From RPQJ01 sp963712815 (GTDB lineage Bacteria > Pseudomonadota > Gammaproteobacteria > Steroidobacterales > Steroidobacteraceae): a DNA stretch of 64,000 bases. The notes under the pieces are model-generated. The model saw only the letters and a program-made list of their open reading frames with translations, was not told the DNA's origin and ran no database searches. Below are positions 27,365 to 37,251 of this stretch, piece by piece. Every line of letters begins with the position of its first letter. Position 1 is the stretch's first letter. The stretch is from positions 124,001 through 188,000 of the forward strand of contig CAVQJL010000012.1 of NCBI GenBank assembly GCA_963712815.1, given 5' to 3'. Position numbers and translations under genes: made by a program.

Positions 27365-27940
27365 ATGCATGGATTTTCGCTCTCGGCAGCCTGTGCCTGC
27401 GCCGTGGGAACCCTGGTCGCCGGCGTCGCAATGGCGGGGCCGGTCGGTGACCAGTTCCGGAGCGGCGCGTTCGGACTCGCCTGGGGCTCGAGCAAGGCAG
27501 CCGTCGAGGCCAAGTACCCTGGCGGCACCTGGGGCGAGGATCCGCAAGGCCGGGCGCAGTATTGCGTCGAGAGCCGCCAGACCCTGCTCAAGCTGCCCGC
27601 CCAGCACCAGACCCAGCAGCTGTGCTTCCTGATTGGTTCGGACGGAGCGCTGGCGAGCGTGACAGCTCACATGGATGCCTCGCTGCCCGCCCTGCTCGCG
27701 GTCGTCAACCGTTCGCGCACGACCTTCGGCGACTTCGACTCGGTCCGTCGCGACGATTCGTCGATCCAGGCGCGCTCCACCGCGATGCTCTGGACCCGCG
27801 ACGCGCCGTACGTCGTGCAGGTGGCCAGCAGCAACGACAGCAGCGGCAAGCCGCTCGAGGTGACCTTCACGGTCGCCGACGAGGCCGCCATTCACACCGA
27901 TGGTGCCGAGCGGGTCTCGCACAAGCCGCCCGGCATGTGA
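27365..27940 (+). CDS. Exported protein of unknown function
   Basis: A 191-residue protein with a signal peptide (hydrophobic residues 6-24, AMA cleavage near 25). The mature part begins GPVGDQFRSGAFGLAWGSSKAAVEAKYPGG in pieces, a beginning seen in small periplasmic proteins that compare weakly to one another. Two Cys (in QYCVES and QLCFLI) might form a disulfide. No family is recognised. A GGAGG ribosome site precedes the ATG at 27365. Confidence 0.72.
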   Translation: MHGFSLSAACACAVGTLVAGVAMAGPVGDQFRSGAFGLAWGSSKAAVEAKYPGGTWGEDPQGRAQYCVESRQTLLKLPAQHQTQQLCFLIGSDGALASVTAHMDASLPALLAVVNRSRTTFGDFDSVRRDDSSIQARSTAMLWTRDAPYVVQVASSNDSSGKPLEVTFTVADEAAIHTDGAERVSHKPPGM

Positions 27941-27996
27941 CCGCCGCGCAGCCGCGCGGCGCAATCCGCCCGCGCGGCTGCTGCGAATGTCGGGGC

Positions 27997-28974
27997 ATGA
28001 CGCCCAACGCCATTCGCGCCAGCCGTGACCGACTGCTCGACGCCTCGGTCTTTTTCTCCTTCGACCGTGGCGGCTACACCCGCCACGCAGAAGCCTTCGA
28101 CCCGGATGCCCTCGAGGTCGACCTGGCCGGCCGGGTGTGTCTGGTCACGGGCGCGAACTCCGGAATCGGCTTCGAGATCTCCGCGAGCCTTGCAGAGCGC
28201 GGCGCGACCGTCTGGATGCTGTGCCGCGACCGCGGCCGCGGCGAGGCCGCGCTGCGGCAGGTGAGGAAGCGGGCCGGCTCGCGCCGTGTCCACCTCGGCT
28301 TGCTCGACGTGTCCGATCCAGACTCCTTGCGCGATTTCGCGTCGTCGTTAAGGGCGCCGCGAGTCGACGTGCTCGTCCACAACGCCGGCGTGCTGCCCGC
28401 CGAGCGCACGCTGTCCAGCGACGGGCACGAACTCACACTCGCCACGCACGTACTCGGACCCTGGCGCCTGACGCGGGCGCTGCTGCCGAAGCTGCGGGCG
28501 TCCGGGGACCCGAGGGTGATCTTCGTGTCCTCGGGCGGCATGTACACCCAGCGGCTGTCGCTCGCCGATGTCGAATGGCAGCGCCGCCGTTACGACGGCG
28601 TCAGGGCGTATGCACAGACCAAGCGGATGCAGGTGGTGCTGGCGCGCCTGCTGGCCGAGGACCTGCCCTTCTGCACGGTGAGCGCCATGCACCCGGGCTG
28701 GGCCGACACCCCGGCGGTGCGCAGCTCGTTGCCACGGTTCTGGTCTGCGATGCGCGACCGGCTGCGCACGCCGGCCCAAGGCGCCGACACGGTGGTCTGG
28801 CTGGCGGCGAGCAACGCCTCGCGCGGGCGCTCCGGTCGCTTCTGGTTCGACCGCGCCCCGCGCACCCCTCACCTGCTGCCGTGGACGCGCGAGTCGTCTG
28901 CGGACCGCGCCGCACTGCGGGCGTTCTGCGAGCGGCACACGAAAGGCCGTCGCACCCGGGCACGCGCCGCCTGA
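27997..28974 (+). CDS. SDR family oxidoreductase (DHRS12-like)
   Basis: A 325-residue short-chain dehydrogenase. The ATG at 27997 is preferred because the upstream frame overlaps the previous gene. The cofactor loop VTGANSGIGFEIS lies near 48-60, the NAG motif in VHNAGVLPAE near 125, and the catalytic Tyr and Lys in YAQTKRM near 205. A conserved Ser precedes in VFVSSGGMYTQ. An N-terminal extension of about 40 residues resembles eukaryotic-type DHRS12 relatives. Substrate is unknown. Confidence 0.87.
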   Translation: MTPNAIRASRDRLLDASVFFSFDRGGYTRHAEAFDPDALEVDLAGRVCLVTGANSGIGFEISASLAERGATVWMLCRDRGRGEAALRQVRKRAGSRRVHLGLLDVSDPDSLRDFASSLRAPRVDVLVHNAGVLPAERTLSSDGHELTLATHVLGPWRLTRALLPKLRASGDPRVIFVSSGGMYTQRLSLADVEWQRRRYDGVRAYAQTKRMQVVLARLLAEDLPFCTVSAMHPGWADTPAVRSSLPRFWSAMRDRLRTPAQGADTVVWLAASNASRGRSGRFWFDRAPRTPHLLPWTRESSADRAALRAFCERHTKGRRTRARAA

Positions 28975-29001
28975 GATGCCGACGAGAACGGCCCGCCCGG
29001 C

Positions 29002-29454
29002 TCAGGCGCCGGTCGAGCGCAGCTTGGCGACGATGAACTCCCGGTGCGAGACGTGCAGAAGGTCCGCGACCCGGCGGATCAGGTGCTCCTCGTAGTGGTG
29101 GACGGTGTCGTCGGCCTGGGCGACGCGCCACAGCTGCTCCAGCAGCTGCAGCTTCTCGGCATGGGAAAGGGTGCCGTTGAGCAGGGACGTGAACTGGTGC
29201 AGGTCGTGGGCACCATCCACCATCCGGTCGGCGGACGCGAGCAGTGCTTCGCACTCCGCGCCATCGAGGCCGAGCACATCCCGGATCGACTCGAGCACCT
29301 GGTGTCGCTCTTCGGCGGCGACGTCGTAGTCGGCCCGCAGCACTTCCACCAGCAGCGCCGCCACTGCAAGGTTCCGCGCGTGTTCCTGCGCGGCGGCATC
29401 CTCGGCCGGTGCGGTGCCGAAGGTGCTGACAAACCAGTTCTTGAGCTTGATCAC
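29002..29454 (-). CDS. TerB family tellurite resistance-like protein
   Basis: A 150-residue all-helical protein of the TerB/DjlA-N fold: LAVAALLVEVLRADYDVAAEE in part near 30, with acidic residues of the presumed metal site, and a repeat-like second half (WRVAQADDTVHHYEEHLIRRVADLL in part). It is the standalone form, without other ter genes, so a tellurite role is not implied. The GTG at 29454 (VIKLKNWF) is chosen to match the family start; the open frame extends further upstream and the start is uncertain. Confidence 0.85.
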   Translation of the reverse strand: MIKLKNWFVSTFGTAPAEDAAAQEHARNLAVAALLVEVLRADYDVAAEERHQVLESIRDVLGLDGAECEALLASADRMVDGAHDLHQFTSLLNGTLSHAEKLQLLEQLWRVAQADDTVHHYEEHLIRRVADLLHVSHREFIVAKLRSTGA

Positions 29455-29647
29455 GTGTCCCGTTGCGCCTCGTGCGCGCCCATGAGAGTGGCTGGCTCCG
29501 GCCCGTCCCGACATGCTGCCATCGGAGCCGCGCCATGCCAAATCCGCGCAACGGCCCGCGACGGTCAGGCACGCCTCGCCCAGGCCACGGCTCTGTCGCC
29601 GACTGGAGATTTCCGGTCTAATCCTGCGCTCGCGCCCCGGAGGACCG

Positions 29648-31222
29648 ATGACTGAAAACAGCAAGGCAGAGCCCGCACGCGGCCGTGGCGCCGTCAATCG
29701 CTTCCTCGACGTAGTCGAGCGGGTCGGCAACGCGTTGCCCGATCCGACGACGCTGTTCGCGTTGCTGGCCCTCGGCGTCGTGCTGCTCTCCGGTCTCGCA
29801 GCCCAGTTCGACCTCACGGTCACGCACCCCACCACGGGCAAGCTCATCGAGCCGGTCAGCCTGTTGTCGGTGGACGGGCTGCATCGCATCCTGACCGGGC
29901 TCGTCACCAACTTCACGGGGTTCGCGCCGCTCGGGACGGTCCTGGTCGCCATGATCGGCATCGGCGTGGCGGAGGTCTCCGGCCTGATCGGCGCAGTGAT
30001 GCGCATGCTGGTGCTCAAGTCGCCCCGCGCCCTGCTCACCCCTGTCGTGGTCTTCTGCGGCGTGCTTTCCAACGCCGCGAGCGAGGTTGGCTACGTGCTG
30101 CTGGTGCCGCTCGCCGCACTGATCTTCAAGGCCGCGGGCCGGCACCCGGTACTCGGCCTTGCCGCAGCCTTCGCCGGCGTATCCGGCGGCTACAGCGCCA
30201 ACCTCGTGCTCGGCACCATCGACCCCCTGCTGGCGGGCCTGTCGCAGGAAGCGGCACGGATCATCGATCCCGCCTACGTCGTCAGCCCGGCCGCGAACTA
30301 CTACTTCATGCTCGTCTCGACGTTCCTGATCACTGGTCTGGGCTGGTGGGTGACCGAGCGCCTGGTGGCGCCCCGCCTTGCGGGAAGCGAATATTCGAGC
30401 TCCCCGGACGATGCGCAGTCCGAAGACCTCGTGAAGCCGTTGACGCCGGCCGAGAAGCGCGGACTTCGTTTCGCCGCCGCGACCTTCGCGATCATGACTG
30501 GGCTGCTGCTGTGGGGCCTGTTGCCGGCCGACGGCTTCCTTCGCGATCCGCAGACCGGGAGCGTGCTGCACTCCCCGTTCCTGAAGGGCATCGTGTCGAT
30601 CATCTTCGTCTACGGCGTGGGACTCGGCACCGCCTATGGCGTCGGGGCGGGCACCGTGAAGAGCGACCGCGACGTCATCCGCGGCATGAGCCAGCAGATG
30701 TCCACGCTCGGCGGCTACATGGTGCTGGTGTTCTTCGCCGCGCAGTTCGTGGCGTTCTTCAACTGGACCAACCTCGGCCTCATCATGGCGGTCGAGGGGG
30801 CGCAGTTCCTCAAGACCGCGGGACTGCACCAGGTGCCGCTGATGCTGGCCTTCATCCTGCTGTCGGCGCTGATCAACCTTGTCATGGGCTCGGCTTCGGC
30901 CAAGTGGGCGCTGATGGCGCCGGTGTTCGTGCCGATGTTCATGCTGCTCGGTTACCCGCCGGAGGTCACCCAGGTGGCCTACCGCGTCGGCGACTCGGTC
31001 ACGAACGTGATCTCGCCGATGATGAGCTACTTCGCGCTGATCATCGCGTTCGTGCAGCGCTACGTGGCCAAGGCCGGCATCGGCACGCTGGTCTCGCTCA
31101 TGCTGCCCTACTCGCTGACCTTCCTGGCCGGCTGGTCGGTTCTTTTCATCGCGTGGCTGCTGCTCGGCTGGCCCGTGGGGCCGGGCGCCCCGACGACGCT
31201 GACCGTCGGCGGCTCCCCCTAA
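29648..31222 (+). CDS. AbgT family transporter
   Basis: A 524-residue inner membrane transporter with about 9-11 hydrophobic helices. AbgT members import p-aminobenzoyl-glutamate or export sulfonamides. Family-like features are the start RFLDVVERVGNALPDPTTLF (about 17-36), GVLSNAASEVGYVLLVPLAA near 140 and the C-terminal SASAKWALMAPVFVPM near 418. The ATG at 29648 follows a GGAGGA ribosome site. It is convergent with the decarboxylase gene. Direction of transport cannot be inferred. Confidence 0.9.
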   Translation: MTENSKAEPARGRGAVNRFLDVVERVGNALPDPTTLFALLALGVVLLSGLAAQFDLTVTHPTTGKLIEPVSLLSVDGLHRILTGLVTNFTGFAPLGTVLVAMIGIGVAEVSGLIGAVMRMLVLKSPRALLTPVVVFCGVLSNAASEVGYVLLVPLAALIFKAAGRHPVLGLAAAFAGVSGGYSANLVLGTIDPLLAGLSQEAARIIDPAYVVSPAANYYFMLVSTFLITGLGWWVTERLVAPRLAGSEYSSSPDDAQSEDLVKPLTPAEKRGLRFAAATFAIMTGLLLWGLLPADGFLRDPQTGSVLHSPFLKGIVSIIFVYGVGLGTAYGVGAGTVKSDRDVIRGMSQQMSTLGGYMVLVFFAAQFVAFFNWTNLGLIMAVEGAQFLKTAGLHQVPLMLAFILLSALINLVMGSASAKWALMAPVFVPMFMLLGYPPEVTQVAYRVGDSVTNVISPMMSYFALIIAFVQRYVAKAGIGTLVSLMLPYSLTFLAGWSVLFIAWLLLGWPVGPGAPTTLTVGGSP

Positions 31223-31232
31223 CGCCGAGCGC

Positions 31233-32660
31233 TCAGCCGACCGCGACCTCCGTGCGCAGCAGCTGCCACAGCGCCGCGACGTGCCCGCGTTCGGTCGTGA
31301 GCGAGCCGATCGAGACGCGCACCATCCAGCGTCCGTCGAGCGACCGCCGGCGTCACGTAGGCCGCGCCCGACGCGTTGACGCGCTCGGCCCAGTCGAGCG
31401 TGTGCCGGTCGAGCGCCTCGCCCGTCGAGACCGGGCGGCTCGTGGCGCAGGCACAGCGTCTGCAGCGCGACCGGGTGCGAGCACCCGCCATGCGCGGTTC
31501 GGCTCGGATCTGCGCTCGCAGCCACCGGGCGTTCTCGAGGTCGCGGCGCAGCCGCGCGCTGCAGGCGCTCGACGCCCTGCTCGCGGATCAGGCACCACAG
31601 CTTGAGCGCCCGGAAGCGCCGGCCGAGCGGGATGCCCCAGTCGCGCAGGTTCTTCACGCGACTGTCGACGCCGTGTGCAGGTAGCTCGGGTTGGTGCTCA
31701 TCACGCGCACCAGGTGCTCGGGGTCGCGCACGTAGTAGAGCGAGCAGTCGAAGGCGACGCCGAGCCACTTGTGCGGGTTGATGACGATCGAGTCGGCGCC
31801 CTCGACGCCGTGCCACAGCGGACGGCACTCGGGCAGGATCATCGCCGAGCCGGCCATCGCGGCGTCGACGTGCAGCCAGATGCCGTGCTCGCGCGGCGAT
31901 CGCGGCAATCGCGGCGATCGGATCGAAGGCCGTGGTCGTGGTCGTGCCGCTCGTGGCGACGACCGCGCACGGCCGACGGCCGCTGGCGAGATCGGCGTCG
32001 ATCGCCGCCTCGAGCGCGTCGGCACGCATCGCGTGGATCGGCGTCGTACCGAGGATCCGCGCATGTTGCCGCGGCCGAAGCCCGCCAGCAGCGCCGCCTT
32101 CTCCACCGAGCTGTGGCTGTCGCGCAGAGACGTACACGACGAGCGGCGCGGGCTCCCCTTGCAGGCCGCCGCGCACCAGCGCGAAGTCGCGTCGCGCGCT
32201 CGCGGGCACAGAGCATCGCCACCAGCGTGCACGTCGATGCGGTGTCCTGGATGACGCCGCTCCATGACCCCGACAGCCCGACCATCTGGCGCAGCCAGTC
32301 GGTCGCCACGTCCTCGAGCTCGGTGAGCGCGGGGCTCGACTGCCACGACAGCCCGAGCACGCCGAGGCCGGTGCTGAGGAAGTCGCCGAGCACCGAGGCA
32401 AGCTCGCCGTTGGACGGGAAGTAGCCGAAGAAGCGCGGATGCTGCCAGTGCGACAGGCCCGGCACGATCACGCGCTCGAGGTCGCGTCAGGATGGCCTGC
32501 GAAATCCTCCGCGGCCGGGGGCGGCGAGGCCGGCAGCTGCGACTTGATCGCTCCCGGGCTGACCTGCGACATCACCGGCAGGCCGGCGACGCGCGGCGCG
32601 GTAGTCGGCGATCCAGTCGACGACCTGGTGGCCGAGTCGGCGGAACTCTTCGGGTGTCAT
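31233..32660 (-). pseudogene. Pyridoxal-dependent aromatic amino acid decarboxylase with many frameshifts
   Basis: A group II decarboxylase (DDC/TDC type), about 475 residues if restored. It starts MTPEEFRRLGHQVVDWIADY at 32660, then VPGLSHWQHPRFFGYFPSN, QDTAST, LHVDAAMAGSAM and the PLP Lys in INPHKWLGVAFDCSLYYV, and ends LWQLLRTEVAVG. These pieces fall in all three frames, so at least six single-base indels are needed, the first near 32603 and 32505. Motifs are otherwise well preserved, which argues for base-calling error or very recent decay. Its start overlaps the transporter stop by 4 bases. Confidence 0.85.
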
Positions 32661-33994
32661 GCGGGGATCTCCGGTCTGGAAGCGAGTCGGCGTGCAAGCA
32701 CGCCGTGTGCGCGCCGATCGAGCGGGTAGCGCCAGGCCAGCAGCAGCATCGGCACGAGCAGCAGGCACGGCCAGGCGACGAACGCGGCCTTCAGCCCGAA
32801 CGCCGCCTCGGGCGTGATATCGCGCCGCGCGTCGAATCCGAACAGCGTCGGGATCGCGAGTGCGACGGCGCCACCCAGGCCCTGGTTGAGCTTGGTCACG
32901 ATCGCCTGGAACGAGAAGAAGATCGCGGCGCGCTCCCGCCGGTTGCGCCAGGCATCGTAATCGACGATGTCGGCGAGGAGCGACGGCAATGCGATCGACG
33001 AGAGCCCGAGGAAGAAGCCGAAGCAGGCCATGATCGCGGCCATCGGCGCGAGCGCTTCCGGCCCGGGCTCGAGGAGCAGCACCGCGAGCAGCGTGGCGAT
33101 CATACCGGCCGCGGCAAGACTCCACGCGCGGTGCTTCTCGAGCCGCCGCATGGCCCAGAGCCACAATGGCATGCCGAGGGCCATCGCGAGCGTCATCGGC
33201 AGCGCGATCTGGGGCACCTTGTCGCCGAGCCCGAGGTAACGGCTGGCGTAGATGACGAACAGGCTGGCGACGGCGCCGGTGGCAAGCCCGAACAGCACCT
33301 GCGTGGCGAGGAAGTAGCGCAAAGGCGGCGTCTCGAGGAGGGCGCGATAGAGGTCGCCCAGCCGCACTCGCCGCGCCCCCCTTTGCCGGGTCGGCTCGGG
33401 CACGGTGCGACACAGCAGCAGCACGGACAGCGGCAGGCCAACGATGACGAACCCGGCGATCGCCCTCATGACCTCGGGCGTGAATTTCGAGGCACCGCCG
33501 AGCAGCAGCATGGGAGAGAGCATGAACAGCACGCCGCCCGCGAACCCGAGCAGTTGTCGCCACAGCGCGATGCGCGATCGCTCGTGGTAGTCGCGCGAAA
33601 GCTCGGCCGCCATCGCCGTGTGCGGGATCTCCACCAGCGTCCAGCCGAGCGTCACCAAGAGGTACCAGGCCACCAGGTAGCCGGGCCCGGAGTCTGGCGA
33701 GGGGTTGTAGAGAAACCAGGCGCCAGCCGCGACGACGACCGCCCCGGCGACCATCCAGGGCTTGCGCCGTCCCGAGCGGTCGGAGAGATACCCGATGAGC
33801 GGGTCGGTCAGCCCGTCGAACAGGCGCGCGACCAGCGTCGCGGTGGCGAGGCCCGCGAGCGTGATGGCGCTGTAGTCGAGGTAGAAATTCGGCAGCACCG
33901 CCGCTGTGGGCGACATCAGCATCGACAGCGGCAGGTTCACGAGACCGAAGGCGATCAGCAGCGGCGTGGGCAGTCGGGACGGCGTCGGCGGCAT
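32657..33994 (-). CDS. MFS transporter of the GPH (MelB-like) type
   Basis: A 445-residue transporter with about 12 membrane helices. The loop between helices 2 and 3 has the GPH pattern: ARLFDGLTDPLIGYLSDRSGRRKPW (given here as FDGLTDPLIGYLSDRS, near 57-72). This resembles sodium- or proton-coupled sugar/glycoside importers, but substrates of distant members vary. It overlaps the decarboxylase gene by 4 bases (ATGA), so the two probably work together; a decarboxylase substrate or product would be a natural cargo. That is inference. Confidence 0.87.
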   Translation of the reverse strand: MPPTPSRLPTPLLIAFGLVNLPLSMLMSPTAAVLPNFYLDYSAITLAGLATATLVARLFDGLTDPLIGYLSDRSGRRKPWMVAGAVVVAAGAWFLYNPSPDSGPGYLVAWYLLVTLGWTLVEIPHTAMAAELSRDYHERSRIALWRQLLGFAGGVLFMLSPMLLLGGASKFTPEVMRAIAGFVIVGLPLSVLLLCRTVPEPTRQRGARRVRLGDLYRALLETPPLRYFLATQVLFGLATGAVASLFVIYASRYLGLGDKVPQIALPMTLAMALGMPLWLWAMRRLEKHRAWSLAAAGMIATLLAVLLLEPGPEALAPMAAIMACFGFFLGLSSIALPSLLADIVDYDAWRNRRERAAIFFSFQAIVTKLNQGLGGAVALAIPTLFGFDARRDITPEAAFGLKAAFVAWPCLLLVPMLLLAWRYPLDRRAHGVLARRLASRPEIPA

Positions 33995-34053
33995 CGTGTA
34001 GGGTGCACTCGGGCTTCAGGCCCGATTGTCGTCCATGTGCCGGAGCAAAGACC

Positions 34054-34680
34054 ATGCGCAAGCGCGCCGCCGCAGCGTCCGCCCTGCTCTTCCTCGCGAT
34101 TGGCCCTGCCAGCGCGGCAGACCGCGGGAACGAGGGCGCCGAGCCGGCCGACGCCTTCCTGGCAGCCTTGACGGCCCACTGCGGCAAGGCCTACGCCGGA
34201 CGGATCGTCGCCAACGAGCCTGCGGCCGCTCCCGGGGCCCCGTCCGATCCCTTTGAGGGCAAGACGCTGGTGATGCATGTGCGCGAATGCACGCCGCAGG
34301 TGGTCCGTGTGCCCTTTCACGTGGGCGAGGACCACTCGCGCACCTGGGTGATCACGCGCACCCAGGACGGCCTGCGCCTGAAGCACGATCACCGTCACGA
34401 GGACGGCACGCCGGACGTGCTCACGATGTACGGCGGTGACACCGCCACGGCGGGCACGGCCGGGCGGCAGGAATTCCCGGTGGACGCCGAATCGAAAGCG
34501 CTGTTCGAGCAGCAGGGTCTCGAGGCCTCGATGACGAATACCTGGGCGATCGAACTCGAGCCGGGCCGGCGCTACGTGTACGAACTCGCCCGTCCCGGAC
34601 GGCTGTTCCGGGTCGAGTTCGACCTGACCAGGCCCATCGCGCCCCCTCCCCCGCCCTGGGGCAGCGACGCCGCACCCTGA
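34054..34680 (+). CDS. Exported protein of unknown function
   Basis: A 208-residue protein. The ATG at 34054 gives a clean signal peptide (KRAAAASALLFLAIGPASA, cleavage near residue 22). The mature domain has the pattern LVMHVRECTPQVVRVPFHVGED, then WVITRTQDGLRLKHDHRHEDG, rich in His and charged residues, and a C-terminal beta segment. Two Cys (AHCGKAY and RECTP) could be bridged. No known family was recognised. It is divergent from the MFS gene and convergent with the DUF6351 gene. Confidence 0.72.
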   Translation: MRKRAAAASALLFLAIGPASAADRGNEGAEPADAFLAALTAHCGKAYAGRIVANEPAAAPGAPSDPFEGKTLVMHVRECTPQVVRVPFHVGEDHSRTWVITRTQDGLRLKHDHRHEDGTPDVLTMYGGDTATAGTAGRQEFPVDAESKALFEQQGLEASMTNTWAIELEPGRRYVYELARPGRLFRVEFDLTRPIAPPPPPWGSDAAP

Positions 34681-34693
34681 GCAGCCGATCCTG

Positions 34694-34725
34694 AAAAAAG
34701 GAGACCCCGCCGAAGCGGGATCTCC
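34694..34725 (-). terminator. Rho-independent terminator of the DUF6351 gene
   Basis: On the minus strand an 11-bp stem with one mismatch (34715-34725 with 34700-34710), tetraloop TTCG, is followed by six T (34694-34699). It lies 22 bases after the stop at 34748 and ends that transcript. Confidence 0.88.
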
Positions 34726-34747
34726 AGTACTCAATTGCCGCGGTCGG

Positions 34748-37060
34748 TCACCACCCGGGCGGGAAGCCGACGTCCGGCTTGCTGTAGTCGCAGACACCCT
34801 GCGGGAAGATGTTCTGCAGGATCGCAGTCTCCGCCGGGCTCGGTGTCCACACGCCGTACAGACCCTGTGCGATGGCCGTCGTCACCGGCATGAGCTGGCA
34901 CTTGAAGAGGCTTTGCTCGATCGGCCCGCCGGCCACCTGCCGGGTCGTTGCATAGAGTGGGAACCGCAGCGTGCAGGCGCCCGCCGGTGCCTCGTCGAGT
35001 ACGCCCGCCCAGACATCGTCGCCCGAGGCGATCGGCGTTCCGTCGGACTCGAAGCACCGGTCCACTGCCTTGGCCGGCTTGTTCGCGGCCACGCCCGCCA
35101 GCGGATTGGCCGCGATGTTGCGCATCCACTCGTCGATGACGTCGAGGGCCTCCGGCGTCTGGTCGTACAGGAGCGGGACGCCGTTCGTGAACCAGATCAC
35201 CTGGTTGGACGCATCGCCGTCGGCGTTGAGCATGCGCTGGCGTGAGGCGAACGACTGGTGCGAGTTGTGCATGTCGAGCACGGGCTCGAGGTAATGGCGC
35301 CAGTCGATGATGGGAATGTCGATGTCGCCCCGGAACACCAGGCCCGACTCGTAGACGGCGTTCATCGCCAACAGGTCACCCTCGTTGCGCGCGGCGGGCG
35401 AGGCCAGCGGATCGAGGCTGAACACCTGGTTGCGCCGGCTCCACGGATCGAAAGTCGCCGGCGGCGCACCCGGCAAGAACGGAAAACCTTCCTGCACCAT
35501 GTCCGGCTCGTTCTTCCAGCCGCCCACGGTGCCGTTCAGTTTCAGGAACTCCGCGGGCGTAATCGCGCCGCCGGCCACGGCACGCAGTCCGTACTGCACC
35601 CCGACGTTGTCCCAGTAGTTGCGGGCGTAGCCGTCGCCGCCGGGTCCGTCGTCGCGCCCGACGATGTTCACGATGTCGGCGAAGTGCGACCATTCGATCG
35701 CGGCGATGGCCGACTGCGGCTCGAAGTTCTGCTGGTTCGTGACGGTGCCGAAGAGTGGGTTGAGGGCGAGCGGTGACAGGCCACGCCAGCCGTTGATGCA
35801 CTCGGTATTGCCCGGCGCACCGCCGCGGTAGGGGTTCGGATAGGTATTGCTGGCCGCCATGCCTTCGATGAGCGTGCGGTTGGTCCACGTGGCCCAGCGC
35901 GGGTTCGCGCCGTCGAGCACGTCCATGTAGTGCTCCATCAGTTCGCAGTCGCCCACGTGGACGGTCTGCGTAACCATGTCGGGGTAGGAGTATTGCGGGA
36001 TGCCGGCGTCGAGCAGGCCTGGATGATTCTGAGCGTAGAGGTACTGCTGGATGGCTCCGCCCGAACCACCAATGGCTACGGTGTACCGTGGCACGTCGAA
36101 GCGCTCGATGAAGCGCTCCTTCACCATGAGGGCCGTCTCGCCGCCGAGCTGAAGGTTGTAGTGGGTATTGGTGCGGGTCCCGGACGAGTAGAGGACCGAG
36201 TAGCCGCGCCGGAGGCCGTCCGTGTACAGCATTCCACCACTGCTCATGGAGCCCTGCGTGTGCCCGATGGCCACGCCGCCGTCGAACCGGAAGATGACCG
36301 CGCGGTTCCATACGTCGGTCTCGAGGTCCCACGGGCCGGCGTCGTACGGTACAGGCGTGGCCATGCTGTAGAGAAAGCGGTTGACGGTCCCGCGTTCCCA
36401 GCGCACCACGAGTGGGACGGTTGCTCCGTCCGCTCCAGTGATCATGAGGGCGTCGGGCGGCATGACCCCCGGCGAGTGAGCGACCCACTGGCCGGCCGTG
36501 TTCAGGTACCGGAAGTCCACCCGGGTCTCGGCCGAGCAGTTGCGGCTGTACCCGACGACGTTGCCTGCGTCGAACACCTTCGTACCAGTTACCCGATCGT
36601 CCGCGATGGGCTGGCCGAGGCCCTGGCCCACCGTGTTGCACACGAAGGGGTACTGGTGCGGGCCGGAGAACACCGGGCCCGTGATGGGGTGGTTCTCGAG
36701 CGTCATCTGCACTGCATCCGGGCGGCCGTTGCCCTTGCCGTTCGCAGCGACGCGCACGGTGTTCCCGCCGACGACCAGTCCGTTGATCACGCCAGTCAGG
36801 GTGCGGGTCCCGGGCATCTGCGTGAAATGGTCGCGCTGGCTCTGGCCGTTGACCGTGACTTCGACCTGGTGCACCGGTACCGTCTGCGGCACACGAATGT
36901 GCAGGCGCGCATCACCGCCCGTGACCTGGTCCGGCGCGGACGACACGACGCGGACGTCGAACCGACCGCTGGCCGGCGTTCCTGGCGCGGCGTTGTTCGC
37001 CGCATGTGCGACCTGCCCTGCCGCGAACATTGCAATGAGCGGGAAAAGCGTGAATCTCAT
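34748..37060 (-). CDS. DUF6351 family secreted protein
   Basis: A 770-residue exported protein. A short signal peptide (residues 1-20, AHA) precedes an N-terminal beta-sandwich (about 25-120) and a long alpha/beta-hydrolase-like part. Near residue 345 is the elbow-like VAIGGSGGAIQQYLYAQ, with Ser as the possible nucleophile, and later HNSHQSFASRQRM. These recall tannase/feruloyl-esterase-like folds, but the family is named DUF6351 and its activity is not established. An AGGGGGAC ribosome site precedes the ATG. A strong terminator follows, so it is monocistronic. Confidence 0.85.
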   Translation of the reverse strand: MRFTLFPLIAMFAAGQVAHAANNAAPGTPASGRFDVRVVSSAPDQVTGGDARLHIRVPQTVPVHQVEVTVNGQSQRDHFTQMPGTRTLTGVINGLVVGGNTVRVAANGKGNGRPDAVQMTLENHPITGPVFSGPHQYPFVCNTVGQGLGQPIADDRVTGTKVFDAGNVVGYSRNCSAETRVDFRYLNTAGQWVAHSPGVMPPDALMITGADGATVPLVVRWERGTVNRFLYSMATPVPYDAGPWDLETDVWNRAVIFRFDGGVAIGHTQGSMSSGGMLYTDGLRRGYSVLYSSGTRTNTHYNLQLGGETALMVKERFIERFDVPRYTVAIGGSGGAIQQYLYAQNHPGLLDAGIPQYSYPDMVTQTVHVGDCELMEHYMDVLDGANPRWATWTNRTLIEGMAASNTYPNPYRGGAPGNTECINGWRGLSPLALNPLFGTVTNQQNFEPQSAIAAIEWSHFADIVNIVGRDDGPGGDGYARNYWDNVGVQYGLRAVAGGAITPAEFLKLNGTVGGWKNEPDMVQEGFPFLPGAPPATFDPWSRRNQVFSLDPLASPAARNEGDLLAMNAVYESGLVFRGDIDIPIIDWRHYLEPVLDMHNSHQSFASRQRMLNADGDASNQVIWFTNGVPLLYDQTPEALDVIDEWMRNIAANPLAGVAANKPAKAVDRCFESDGTPIASGDDVWAGVLDEAPAGACTLRFPLYATTRQVAGGPIEQSLFKCQLMPVTTAIAQGLYGVWTPSPAETAILQNIFPQGVCDYSKPDVGFPPGW

Positions 37061-37251
37061 GATGTCCCCCTTTCAGCCTGGATCGTTGTTGTCGTCGCCG
37101 GATGCGACTCCGGTTCGTCGAACCATACCGTCGCGGTACTGCGTTGGGAAGTGAAAGCCGCGTTCTGCGATCGCGCAGCCGCAACGCGTAACGCAGACAA
37201 AGAGCGGACCACCTCACACCTCCGGCACCCGCCCCGGCTACAATTCCGCCG

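Noticed and set aside
29618..32401. A 927-residue open frame on the strand opposite the AbgT gene
   Set aside because: Only its upstream end contains pieces of the frameshifted decarboxylase; the rest is shadow of the transporter gene.
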